Shown here piece after piece: positions 1 to 6,018 of a stretch of DNA of 38,505 nucleotides (within the stretch, counting starts at the first letter, position 1; every line of letters begins with the position of its first letter). Origin of the DNA: a virus. The notes under the pieces were generated by a model. It had not been told where the DNA came from. It ran no database searches and saw only the letters and a list, made by a program, of their open reading frames with translations. Location of the stretch: IMG/VR virus record IMGVR_UViG_3300032287_001537, positions 1 through 38,505 of that record; one strand, written 5' to 3'. Made by a program: the position numbers and the translations under genes.

Positions 1-123
1 AGGTGAATATGAGCGCCAGTCTCTTTTGCAAAGTCCTGCAAGCGATTGCAAAACTGGCCTTGTGCTGGGTAATCCTCCTCTAGCTCCTCAATACGCATTA
101 GAGAATCAATCATGAAGTGCTGG
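1..123. repeat. Terminal direct repeat, left copy (circular-assembly overlap)
   Basis: Bases 1-123 are identical to 38383-38505. The repeat is coding (inside the primase-helicase) and both copies continue the same frame. This is what an assembler leaves when it closes a circular or circularly permuted genome. It does not look like a biological long terminal repeat, because it would split an essential gene. Confidence 0.95.
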
Positions 124-1478
124 CAGCCGTAGCGACGATAAGCAAACCAAAGCATTTCCATAAGTTCATCGCGCTTCATAGATCCAACCACATCGGCAAA
201 TACAAGGTATTCACCGCATCCGCGAACAAATGCGCGAGCTGTATCCTCATCAAGTTTGTTGCCTTGGTAAATTGTAGCCAGTCGGCGCAAAGTTGTTTCA
301 ACCTTCATTTCAAGTGATGCTTCAAAGATTGGCGTCTGATCTGCCAAGAGCTGACTTTTTAGAAAGTTGAGAACTGTGCTCTTTCCAGCTCCAGCAAATC
401 CACCCCAAACGGTTACTTCTCCTGGCCGAAACCAAAAGCCGTCATGCGGCCAACGCTTGCTCATAAATGGCAAAGTGAATGGTTCCTCTTTTGGTGTTAC
501 CTCGTAAACCAGCCTAGCTTCCATATCGGCAGCAGTTACCAATCGCTTTACCTTTGGCGTTGCTGCGTTAGCAATCCAATCGGAGGCATCTGTCGCAGTA
601 AAGCCGGCTAAAAGGCAATCGTTTGCATCCTTTTTTGGCATAGAAACCAGCAGGCACCGATGCTTTCCAAGTCGTCCGCTCACGTTCTCGGTGATCTTCC
701 GACCTGCATTGTCTTGATCAAAGGCCAAATAGATTGTGTCAAACGCAGCAAGATTGTCCCATTCGTAATCTACCCACGCACAACCACTGCCGTTTGGGAT
801 TGATAGAGCAGGCACGCCCCACTGATGCCATGTTGCTGCATCAATTTGACCTTCAGACAATAGCACTGTTTTGGCAGTGTAAGCCGCTTGTGATAAAGCC
901 TGCCATCCAAACAATGCCGGCGCGCAGTCTTTATCCTGCCAGACCTTCTTCTTGTCTCCTAGCGTTCGATAGGATCGGTTGATTAGTTCTCCCGTTGGCG
1001 AATAAGATGGAAAGACAATAGCTCCACGTTCAGGGCATCCTTCAATTTTAAACGCCTGCACTGTGCTATTTCTCAATCCGCGTTTGTCGCGAAGGTATGA
1101 CATGGCCCGTCCCGCTTCAGAAAGGGCACTAGAATCAATCTTTGGCGGCTTTGAGTATGATCGCACATCATAAGGTCTTACAACGTCTAAAATGCCTAAA
1201 TACGCCTTAGCCTGCTTTATTGCCTCAGCGGCAGTGATACCGCGAGACAAACGCCACAGGTCGAGCAGGTCACCTTTGTCGTCATTTGACCAATCGCGCC
1301 ACTGTCCTGCAAAAGTGCCGTGGATGCTGATCTTTAACGACTCACCAGGTGATCCGTCAATGTCACCGCAAAGCATCATGCCGTTGTAAACTTTTGCGCT
1401 AGGCAATAGTTGAGTGACAACAGACTGAGCTTGCGCTGCTAAACGCTCAGAGATTTCGCTGACTTTGAGTTCTACCAT
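1..1478 (-). CDS. Primase-helicase, N-terminal and central part (Twinkle/T7 gp4-like); runs off the window start
   Basis: This is the first 492 codons of a replicative primase-helicase that would prime and unwind DNA at the phage fork. The frame starts at an ATG at 1478, overlapping the end of the initiator gene, and stays open to base 1. Translated by eye it shows a short N-terminal region without a CxxC zinc motif, a TOPRIM core (E209 followed by G, then D254-Q-D256) and a RecA-like helicase core with Walker A (GAGKST, K366) and a Walker B-like segment (FMIDS, D458). The order TOPRIM then RecA-like ATPase, and the SIPNGSG segment after the TOPRIM glutamate, match the Twinkle/T7 gp4 family. 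Because the window ends repeat, the gene continues at 38382 and stops at 38106, giving 584 residues in the circular genome. Lack of a zinc domain makes primase activity less certain than helicase activity. Confidence 0.9.
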   Translation of the reverse strand, partial: MVELKVSEISERLAAQAQSVVTQLLPSAKVYNGMMLCGDIDGSPGESLKISIHGTFAGQWRDWSNDDKGDLLDLWRLSRGITAAEAIKQAKAYLGILDVVRPYDVRSYSKPPKIDSSALSEAGRAMSYLRDKRGLRNSTVQAFKIEGCPERGAIVFPSYSPTGELINRSYRTLGDKKKVWQDKDCAPALFGWQALSQAAYTAKTVLLSEGQIDAATWHQWGVPALSIPNGSGCAWVDYEWDNLAAFDTIYLAFDQDNAGRKITENVSGRLGKHRCLLVSMPKKDANDCLLAGFTATDASDWIANAATPKVKRLVTAADMEARLVYEVTPKEEPFTLPFMSKRWPHDGFWFRPGEVTVWGGFAGAGKSTVLNFLKSQLLADQTPIFEASLEMKVETTLRRLATIYQGNKLDEDTARAFVRGCGEYLVFADVVGSMKRDELMEMLWFAYRRYGCQHFMIDSLMRIEELEEDYPAQGQFCNRLQDFAKETGAHIH

Positions 1479-2509
1479 AACCCACCCTCCTCTGTTGGTG
1501 GCTCACCTTCGGCAAGGCGGCGCGCTTCTTCTTTTGCCGCTTTGTTGCGTAGCATTTTTTCCATGAGGTCTTCCTCTTCTGGCTCCTCTTTCGCCGGCGT
1601 AGGCCATGCATCTGACGCTGATGGTGTCTTTTGGCTCGGTAGGTAACCTTGAGCTTTCCATGCTCGCACTGTTGCGCGCCAATCCTTCATGGCCTTTCCG
1701 TTGTTCTGCCAGCCGTTGCCTTCCCATTTGTTCCACAGATATTCAGCGTCACGAGGAAATAACCCAGACTCGCGACAGAATTCTGTCAGTTCTTCAAAAC
1801 TTCCTCGCGCGTGTCTTTTCTTTTTCTTATCCTCTTCTTCTTCCTTATCCTTTTCTTGTTCTTGTAGGGTATCAATACCCTTTGCTAAGGCTTTGGATAA
1901 CCTTTCTTTTATCTCTATTATATCCAGTTTGGCAACAATACAAAAATCCTCAAGAGTCTTGTCGCCCTTCAAAAGGTTAAGTTTTGCATCCATTGATACC
2001 AAATTGGACGGCTTATTAGACCCACCTTTTGATCGTGGAACAACGTGATCAATTTCAATTTCATGAGGTAATAAAGATATTCCAGTATAAACGCACTTGC
2101 CGCCGTCACGAGCAATGATTGCGTCCCTGATTGGACCGTCAATTTTACTTTTAAAAAATCGGTTTTGTTCAATTTCATCCACATTTAAGCCATGTTTTTC
2201 TAAAGCCGAAAAAATTCCTTTATGAGGCTTGCATTCGCTGGATAGTTTACCGTATTGAAAAGCTATAAATTTTTTAATAATCCATTTATTTTCAAACAAA
2301 TGCTGAATCCTATCTCCTAATGCGGCTAAATCTGACTCTTTAATTTTTGAGCCTATATCAAAGCTAAAAAGCTCAGGATCAAACTCAAAAACTCCAGCTG
2401 GATCGCAAATATCACAAATAAGATGCCAAAGGCATTTTTGATGTATGCTAAGCCTGCGGAACCATATATCGCGCCATTTAGTAGTTTCTGTAAATCGTTT
2501 CATAGACAT
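1472..2509 (-). CDS. Replication initiator / helicase-loader-like protein with internal HNH domain
   Basis: The N-terminus (residues 1-100) resembles the winged-helix start of phage replication organisers: a KRFT...KW-RD-WFRRL opening, then a CDPAGVFEFD stretch. Residues about 128-185 form an HNH nuclease-like domain (IDHVVPRSKGG, D154-H155, N169, N178). The usual zinc cysteines are mostly absent (CVYTG and AKLN where CxxC pairs are common). A highly charged linker (about 215-232, E/D/K runs) leads to a C-terminal domain with WNKWEGNGW and MKDWRATVRAWK, as seen in phage initiator proteins. It lies directly before the primase-helicase, overlapping it by 7 bases, which fits an origin-binding or helicase-loading job. 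The start at 2509 has a GAGGG ribosome site six bases upstream; ATG 2503 is an alternative. The 5' two thirds of the gene is clearly AT-richer than its flanks, suggesting recent acquisition of that part. Confidence 0.7.
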   Translation of the reverse strand: MSMKRFTETTKWRDIWFRRLSIHQKCLWHLICDICDPAGVFEFDPELFSFDIGSKIKESDLAALGDRIQHLFENKWIIKKFIAFQYGKLSSECKPHKGIFSALEKHGLNVDEIEQNRFFKSKIDGPIRDAIIARDGGKCVYTGISLLPHEIEIDHVVPRSKGGSNKPSNLVSMDAKLNLLKGDKTLEDFCIVAKLDIIEIKERLSKALAKGIDTLQEQEKDKEEEEDKKKKRHARGSFEELTEFCRESGLFPRDAEYLWNKWEGNGWQNNGKAMKDWRATVRAWKAQGYLPSQKTPSASDAWPTPAKEEPEEEDLMEKMLRNKAAKEEARRLAEGEPPTEEGGLW

Positions 2510-2646
2510 AAAAAACCCTCAACACTGCCGCCAAGTTGGAACGTGCCCAATGAAAAAGCACCTTGGCGACAGAATTGAAGGATTGATGTGTTTATGATCA
2601 TTGTTGTAATGCCGCAGGGTTCCAAACCTGTTCTCGGCAATGGATG
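2500..2646 (-). other. Leader region with hairpin and a possible 33-codon ORF
   Basis: The gap between the methyltransferase and the initiator holds an inverted repeat in the transcribed strand (CGCCAAG ... CTTGGCG, with nested GTGC ... GCAC). It also holds a 33-codon open frame from ATG 2601 to a TGA at 2500-2502 that overlaps the second ATG of the initiator in an ATGA. The peptide would begin MIINTS and contain QGAFSLGTFQ. There is no good ribosome site for it. It may be a translated leader controlling the initiator or just a structured leader; I cannot decide from sequence alone. Confidence 0.3.
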
Positions 2647-3372
2647 CTATTTGGCGCTTACGGCCAAGCAAGCGGTTTCTGTTAATGTCCTCCATGCAAG
2701 TGCAACCACTCCTGGAACTTGTCCGTTTCCAATGGCGCTAAGTCTGTCCATTTGATGGGCCAACCCATGAGCCATTCTGTCCACTCCGGATTTATCCTTC
2801 CCCCAGCGTGAGTAGCTAAGGTCGGAGTATTTCTTCGCAATTCCGCCGGATAATTGCCTTCCTTTGAATTGTGTTTTGTCGGAGTGGGCAAAAATCCAGA
2901 TCCGGTTTCTAATGTGCTCTGCACCAACATCGCAAGCTCCGAGCACTCCCCATTTCGCATCATACCCCATCGCGGCCAAGTCTCCGAGAACTCGTCCAAG
3001 CCCTCTAGAAGTGAGAGCTGGCGAGTTTTCCACAAAGACGTGCTTTGGTTGTATTTCGCAAATGATTCGGGCCATATGATTCCATAATCCAGACCGCTCT
3101 CCATCGATTCCTGCGCCACGTCCGCTGACGGAAATGTCTTGGCAAGGGAAACCTCCGCAAACGATATCGACGTGCCCTTTCCATGGCTTTCCATCGAAGG
3201 TTGTGACATCGTCCCAAATTGGAAACTTTGGCAAGATCCCGTCTCGTTGTCGCTGCAACAAAACTTTTCTAGGGTAAGGTTCAATCTCGACAGCACAGAC
3301 GCAGGTATGTCCGAGAAGCATTCCGCCAAGGATTCCTCCTCCTGCTCCAGCAAATAGGTGTAGCTCATTCAC
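2647..3372 (-). CDS. DNA cytosine-C5 methyltransferase
   Basis: This 241-residue enzyme would transfer a methyl group from S-adenosylmethionine to C5 of cytosine, most likely shielding phage DNA from host restriction. Seen in order: motif I (LFAGAGGG, residues 6-13), motif IV with the catalytic cysteine (GGFPCQD, C77), motif VI (ENS, E115), the motif VIII region (HIRNRIW) and motif X (IGNGQVP). The target-recognition part between VIII and X is very short, so the enzyme is at the small end of the family. The start is a GTG at 3372 just after the upstream gene stops at 3383. A longer in-frame extension to 3696 only reads through that upstream gene and is rejected. An ATG at 3368 opens a second long frame over nearly the same bases (see the overlapping ORF). 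Confidence 0.9.
   Translation of the reverse strand: MNELHLFAGAGGGILGGMLLGHTCVCAVEIEPYPRKVLLQRQRDGILPKFPIWDDVTTFDGKPWKGHVDIVCGGFPCQDISVSGRGAGIDGERSGLWNHMARIICEIQPKHVFVENSPALTSRGLGRVLGDLAAMGYDAKWGVLGACDVGAEHIRNRIWIFAHSDKTQFKGRQLSGGIAKKYSDLSYSRWGKDKSGVDRMAHGLAHQMDRLSAIGNGQVPGVVALAWRTLTETACLAVSAK
2682..3368 (-). CDS. Overlapping 228-codon ORF inside the methyltransferase gene (coding status unproven)
   Basis: A second frame is open for 228 codons over almost the entire methyltransferase. Its ATG lies four bases after the methyltransferase GTG (GTGAATGAG) and it stops 35 bases before the methyltransferase does. The predicted product starts MSYTYLLEQ, has SETWPRWGMMRNGE near the middle, a GFLPTPT segment, and ends with NPEWTEWLMGWPIKWTDL and LETDKFQEWL. 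From memory, proteins with these same segments are annotated in many phages, where they seem to come from the equivalent frame of related methyltransferase genes. A conserved shadow frame could reflect only the conserved methyltransferase, or a genuine second product. No database was searched. Coding is possible but not demonstrated, hence the low confidence. Confidence 0.35.
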   Translation of the reverse strand: MSYTYLLEQEEESLAECFSDIPASVLSRLNLTLEKFCCSDNETGSCQSFQFGTMSQPSMESHGKGTSISFAEVSLAKTFPSADVAQESMESGLDYGIIWPESFAKYNQSTSLWKTRQLSLLEGLDEFSETWPRWGMMRNGECSELAMLVQSTLETGSGFLPTPTKHNSKEGNYPAELRRNTPTLATHAGGRINPEWTEWLMGWPIKWTDLAPLETDKFQEWLHLHGGH

Positions 3373-3382
3373 GTTAGTTTTA

Positions 3383-4021
3383 TTATTCTTTTTCAGACGT
3401 GTCGTAATGCCACGCCGACGAGTCCTCGGTCGTCCACTTTTTAAACGCCTCGCAATTCCACTCGTCCACATTGACCTTGTATTCAGGATGCACTGGAAAC
3501 GGCTTCGTGCAGTGACTTGGCTCATGCCATTTGAGCCTGTTGTTAGGCTGGATGGCAAACTCACCGCTATCAAGGCAAATGAAGTGTCCGCTCTTGTGCT
3601 CCTCTGGATGAATTGCGAGAGTAATATCGGCACCGTGCGTGTAGTCTGGGCCCCATTGCATTGTCCAGAGGTAGATTCCATCTGCCCACTTACCATCTTT
3701 CATCTTCACCGATACACGCAGGCCAGAGAGGAAGTTTAGTTCAACGATGGAGAAGTTAGCTGAGAACGAGTTCCATAACTGCAAGTGGTGAAACGGATGC
3801 TCATGCTCATGCTCGTAGTCATGCAGCGCATGGATCGGCAGCTTGTCACGCAGCGCACCGTTTTCGAGCAACACTTGGAACAAAGCGCATGAGCCTGGTA
3901 TTGATCTTACCGAGACGGCAACGCCTTTTTCGTATTGCCCTGCGTGCTCAGGATTGTTGGTCATGAACTCGCGTCTGACTAAGCACTTGAGTGGCGGAAT
4001 GGATGATTCGTGGAGTGGCAT
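3383..4021 (-). CDS. Conserved phage protein of unknown function (212 aa)
   Basis: I do not recognise a function. The product is soluble-looking, rich in His, Trp and acidic residues, with a histidine cluster (HDYEHEHEHPFHH, residues about 67-79) that could bind metal. There is no signal peptide or membrane segment. The start at 4021 has a GGA ribosome site and follows the preceding small gene directly (stop at 4023). It sits between small coiled-coil proteins and the methyltransferase in the DNA-metabolism operon, so an early role is likely. Confidence 0.75.
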   Translation of the reverse strand: MPLHESSIPPLKCLVRREFMTNNPEHAGQYEKGVAVSVRSIPGSCALFQVLLENGALRDKLPIHALHDYEHEHEHPFHHLQLWNSFSANFSIVELNFLSGLRVSVKMKDGKWADGIYLWTMQWGPDYTHGADITLAIHPEEHKSGHFICLDSGEFAIQPNNRLKWHEPSHCTKPFPVHPEYKVNVDEWNCEAFKKWTTEDSSAWHYDTSEKE

Positions 4022-4022
4022 C

Positions 4023-4211
4023 TTATTTCCTTATCGTTGTTTTCATTTTCTCAATTATGATAAGCGCGAGGCTGATGTCTGATTGCATTGATTTTATCTC
4101 GGTATTTGCTGCGTTGAGTTGGCTTTCTAAGTGTTTTGCTAAAATCCTCCAGTTGGAATCAGTTCTCATGCAGTGCAGAATAAATTCATCAGTTATTGGT
4201 GTGTCGCTCAT
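4023..4211 (-). CDS. Small coiled-coil protein (62 aa)
   Basis: A 62-residue protein beginning MSDTPITDEF, an opening seen in many small phage proteins of unknown role, followed by a heptad-like helix (LAKHLESQLNAANTEIKS) and a hydrophobic C-terminal helix. The ATG at 4211 forms an ATGA with the stop of the upstream gene and is preferred over the ATG six bases upstream. Its ESQLNAA helix resembles ERELNAA in the neighbouring 79-residue protein, so the two may be paralogues or partners. Confidence 0.7.
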   Translation of the reverse strand: MSDTPITDEFILHCMRTDSNWRILAKHLESQLNAANTEIKSMQSDISLALIIIEKMKTTIRK

Positions 4212-4447
4212 TTGCATTTGTTGTGTTCGTTAATTGGATAATCCCGCAAAAACTTAGTGGCTTCATCAACCGCATTAACCTCGTTGTCTCGGATCTCGCG
4301 GATGAGTTCTTTTGCTGCGTTGAGTTCGCGTTCCAGCTTATCGACCAGCGCACCAAAGTCGGCACGCTCTTGTGCGAGCAGATCATATTCTTTTTTCTCG
4401 ACGTATTCGACGAGCTTATCACCGTCCATTTGTAGGTAAGTTTTCAT
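4208..4447 (-). CDS. Small acidic coiled-coil protein (79 aa)
   Basis: Most of this protein is predicted helical, with heptad-like spacing from about residue 12 to 55 (KLVEYVEKKEYDLL, then KLERELNAAKELIREI). No enzyme motif is seen. It overlaps both neighbours by 4 bases (ATGA), so translation is coupled along the operon. Function unknown. Confidence 0.7.
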   Translation of the reverse strand: MKTYLQMDGDKLVEYVEKKEYDLLAQERADFGALVDKLERELNAAKELIREIRDNEVNAVDEATKFLRDYPINEHNKCK

Positions 4448-4671
4448 GCTGCTTTATATTTAGATTTCTTGGTGATCACCAGCGGGTAGTTAATATCCAA
4501 AGCCCACTTCCTCATGTCTTCGATGTTATACCCAACGCGGCGCTGTGCCTTTTCAATTGGGTAACCGTCGAGCATAATGGCGTTGGCTCGTTTTAATATT
4601 CTGCGTTTCTCATCGTTGGTTAGACTAGAATGGAGCGCATATTTTTTGCTGCCTGTTTCTGTTGTGTTCAT
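4444..4671 (-). CDS. Small basic protein with possible helix-turn-helix (75 aa)
   Basis: A basic 75-residue protein. Residues about 18-56 (DEKRRILKRANAIM, then PIEKAQRRVGYN) could form a helix-turn-helix, suggesting DNA binding, but no family is recognised. It lies 13 bases after the SSB-like gene and overlaps the next gene by 4 bases. Confidence 0.65.
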   Translation of the reverse strand: MNTTETGSKKYALHSSLTNDEKRRILKRANAIMLDGYPIEKAQRRVGYNIEDMRKWALDINYPLVITKKSKYKAA

Positions 4672-4684
4672 TGTTTGTTGGATA

Positions 4685-4987
4685 TCAGAAAGGAATCTCG
4701 GAATTGTCTTCGATGTCCTGGGCTTGTGGTTGTGCTCGCGGGATGTTGCGTGTTGTTTGCTGCGGCGGCGGTGCTTTTGCGCCGATGCGTTTACCGTTGC
4801 CGATGTAGGGCATCTTCACGCCGTTATCGCGATCCTCTTTGGTGCAGTCTTGCTTAACTGAGTAGTCATTGCCATAGGTGTCTGGCGACTCGTTCTCGTA
4901 AATTACAAGGTCAAGGTAAGTGCCCTTTGCGCCTTTATACAGGCGGGATTTATCAATCTTGGTTACGTCTAATTTAATTTTGATCAT
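4685..4987 (-). CDS. Single-stranded-DNA-binding-like protein with acidic tail
   Basis: A 100-residue protein whose N-terminal 60 residues look like one small beta-rich domain (KLDVTKIDKSRLYKG, TYLDLVIYENE). This is followed by a proline/glutamine-rich linker (APPPQQ to QPQAQ) and an acidic end (DIEDNSEIPF). Bacterial SSB proteins also have an OB fold, flexible linker and an acidic tip ending in a D-x-I-P-F-like peptide that recruits partners. Length and layout fit a minimal phage SSB acting with RecT, RusA and the primase-helicase in the same operon. The OB fold is inferred. Confidence 0.6.
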   Translation of the reverse strand: MIKIKLDVTKIDKSRLYKGAKGTYLDLVIYENESPDTYGNDYSVKQDCTKEDRDNGVKMPYIGNGKRIGAKAPPPQQTTRNIPRAQPQAQDIEDNSEIPF

Positions 4988-5054
4988 AGTGTTCTTCGTT
5001 GGTTGGATGCGCGGCCCCCAGTTCGGCTTTCAGTTTTTCTATTTGGTCTTTCAT
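4974..5054 (-). CDS. Tiny ORF, duplicated cassette member, copy 1 (26 aa)
   Basis: A 26-codon frame, MKDQIEKLKAELGAAHP and so on, whose ATG forms an ATGA with the stop of the 93-residue gene before it and whose end overlaps the SSB-like start. Its first 19 codons are repeated exactly in the second cassette copy at 5556-5633, where the ATGA coupling is also kept. That argues for real translation. It could be one short amphipathic helix. Function unknown. Confidence 0.5.
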   Translation of the reverse strand: MKDQIEKLKAELGAAHPTNEEHYDQN

Positions 5055-5086
5055 TTTTTATTTTTGGGTTCTGATACTGCGTTGAT
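4997..5086. repeat. Exact 90-bp direct repeat, copy 1 of a tandem duplication
   Basis: Identical to 5576-5665 at an offset of 579 bases. Weaker similarity continues through the adjoining 93-residue genes and into the following gene, so the whole 579-base unit is a tandem duplication. Confidence 0.95.
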
Positions 5087-5332
5087 GAGGTCAAGCCACT
5101 CTGCCTCGGACCTGAGTCCTTGGTGGAGGTGCAGGACGTTGCCGATCTTCTCGTAGGTCCAGCCTTTGAGTCTCTGGAATATGTCTCCACGCCTCAGCTT
5201 ATTTGCCACCATCACCACGCGGATTGTTTCGGTAAGCTGTACCTTGGCTGAGTCTCGAGATTGCCGAGCTTTGATGAGGGATTTCTCTTCGTCTTGGTAC
5301 TGTCTAAATTTCTGGAGAAGTTCTTGGTTCAT
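5051..5332 (-). CDS. Small phage protein, cassette copy 1 (93 aa)
   Basis: A basic, mostly helical 93-residue protein: coiled-coil-like N-terminus (MNQELLQKFRQYQDEEKS), a middle RRGDIFQRLKGWTYEKIGNV that looks like a helix-turn-helix of the type that reads DNA, and a C-terminus shared exactly (LINAVSEPKNKK) with the paralogue at 5630-5911. About two thirds of positions match between the two. The start overlaps the upstream stop in ATGA. A DNA-binding role is possible but not shown. Confidence 0.7.
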   Translation of the reverse strand: MNQELLQKFRQYQDEEKSLIKARQSRDSAKVQLTETIRVVMVANKLRRGDIFQRLKGWTYEKIGNVLHLHQGLRSEAEWLDLINAVSEPKNKK

Positions 5333-5559
5333 GATTTTACGGGGATGATATAGGTGACACCGAAAACTCGACCAGTGCAGTTCTCACGGGTCCCAAATTG
5401 TGGAGACCCATACTCAGGGCAGTTTGGGTTTTGAAATAATCGGCATCGGATCTTGTGCCGATTGGGTAGAGGGAACTCATCGGCGTAGAGCATACGCCAC
5501 CCATCTGGGACAAACGCTTCATCGGCGCATTGTGGGTTGTGGTAGGGTCGGGGTTTCAT
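5329..5559 (-). CDS. Small phage protein, full-length cassette copy (76 aa)
   Basis: A 76-residue protein starting MKPRPYHNPQCADEAF at ATG 5559, which forms an ATGA with the upstream tiny ORF; it also ends in ATGA with the next gene. It has three scattered cysteines (PQCAD, IRCRL, NPNCPEYG). Its last 36 residues correspond to a truncated second copy at 5908-6018. The frame can be extended upstream to 5673 but that only reads through the tiny ORF. Function unknown. Confidence 0.65.
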   Translation of the reverse strand: MKPRPYHNPQCADEAFVPDGWRMLYADEFPLPNRHKIRCRLFQNPNCPEYGSPQFGTRENCTGRVFGVTYIIPVKS

Positions 5560-5633
5560 GTGTGTATGTATTTCGCGTTGGTTGGATGCGCGGCCCCCAG
5601 TTCGGCTTTCAGTTTTTCTATTTGGTCTTTCAT
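5556..5633 (-). CDS. Tiny ORF, duplicated cassette member, copy 2 (25 aa)
   Basis: A second copy of the 26-codon ORF at 4974-5054: identical for 19 codons, then a different end (AKYIHT). It starts and stops with ATGA overlaps to both neighbours. Keeping start, frame and coupling in both copies supports translation. Function unknown. Confidence 0.5.
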   Translation of the reverse strand: MKDQIEKLKAELGAAHPTNAKYIHT

Positions 5634-5665
5634 TTTTTATTTTTGGGTTCTGATACTGCGTTGAT
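5576..5665. repeat. Exact 90-bp direct repeat, copy 2 of the tandem duplication
   Basis: Identical to 4997-5086. See that entry for extent. Confidence 0.95.
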
Positions 5666-5911
5666 AAGTTCAATCCATTCGGCTTCGGACTTGAGTCCTT
5701 GGTGGAGGTGCAGGACGTTGCCGATTTTCTCGTAGGTCCAGCCTCTGAGTCGCTTGAATATATCCCCGCGCCTCAACCCATTGGACTGCATCACTACGCG
5801 GATCGCCATGGTTAACTGCGTCTTAGCAAAGTCTCGATCCTGTCGGGCTTTGCGGAAGGTTTCCTCCTTGGCTTGGTATGCTCGGAATTTACGGACAAGT
5901 TCTTGGTTCAT
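5630..5911 (-). CDS. Small phage protein, cassette copy 2 (93 aa)
   Basis: Paralogue of the protein at 5051-5332 with the same length, a strongly conserved middle (RRGDIF, GWTYEKIGNVLHLHQGL) and an identical C-terminal dozen residues. Differences concentrate in the N-terminal helix (RKFRAYQAKEETFRK versus QKFRQYQDEEKSLIK). That suggests the DNA- or partner-contacting half is constrained while the helix diverged. It overlaps the neighbours by 4 bases on each side. Confidence 0.7.
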   Translation of the reverse strand: MNQELVRKFRAYQAKEETFRKARQDRDFAKTQLTMAIRVVMQSNGLRRGDIFKRLRGWTYEKIGNVLHLHQGLKSEAEWIELINAVSEPKNKK

Positions 5912-6018
5912 GATTTTACTGGGACGATGTATGTGATGCTGAAGATTCTGCCAGTGGCGTTCTCACGCATCCCAAATTGTATTGGCCCGTACTCAGGGCA
6001 GCTTGGTTTTTGGAACAT
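5908..6018 (-). CDS. Truncated copy of the 76-aa cassette protein (36 aa)
   Basis: A 36-codon frame starting MFQKPSCPEYG at ATG 6018 and ending in ATGA with the next gene. It corresponds to the last 36 residues of the 76-residue protein at 5329-5559 (FQNPNCPEYG there). The first 40 codons are missing. The bases are also read in a second frame as the end of the HTH gene at 5916-6293. It may be a working short version or a remnant. Confidence 0.45.
   Translation of the reverse strand: MFQKPSCPEYGPIQFGMRENATGRIFSITYIVPVKS

Noticed and set aside
1-123. Biological long terminal repeats
   Set aside because: The repeat splits an essential gene in frame, as expected of assembly overlap in a circular map.
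1606-2048. Plus-strand ORFs of 119-124 codons opposite the initiator
   Set aside because: Antisense of a low-complexity charged linker (Ser/Phe/Leu-rich product), no family match, and opposite to every other gene.
2682-2700. Restriction endonuclease partner for the methyltransferase
   Set aside because: No neighbouring gene shows nuclease motifs apart from the initiator HNH, which lacks zinc cysteines and fits a replication role; the methyltransferase is treated as an orphan.
3373-3696. N-terminal extension of the methyltransferase frame to 3696
   Set aside because: It only reads through the upstream 212-residue gene in another frame; the methyltransferase core starts right at GTG 3372.
4984-5190. 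68-codon frame across the first cassette copy
   Set aside because: Off-frame reading of the 93-residue and 26-residue genes; the coupled starts support those instead.
4997-5665. CRISPR-like repeats
   Set aside because: Only two long repeat copies made of coding sequence, without short regular repeats and spacers.
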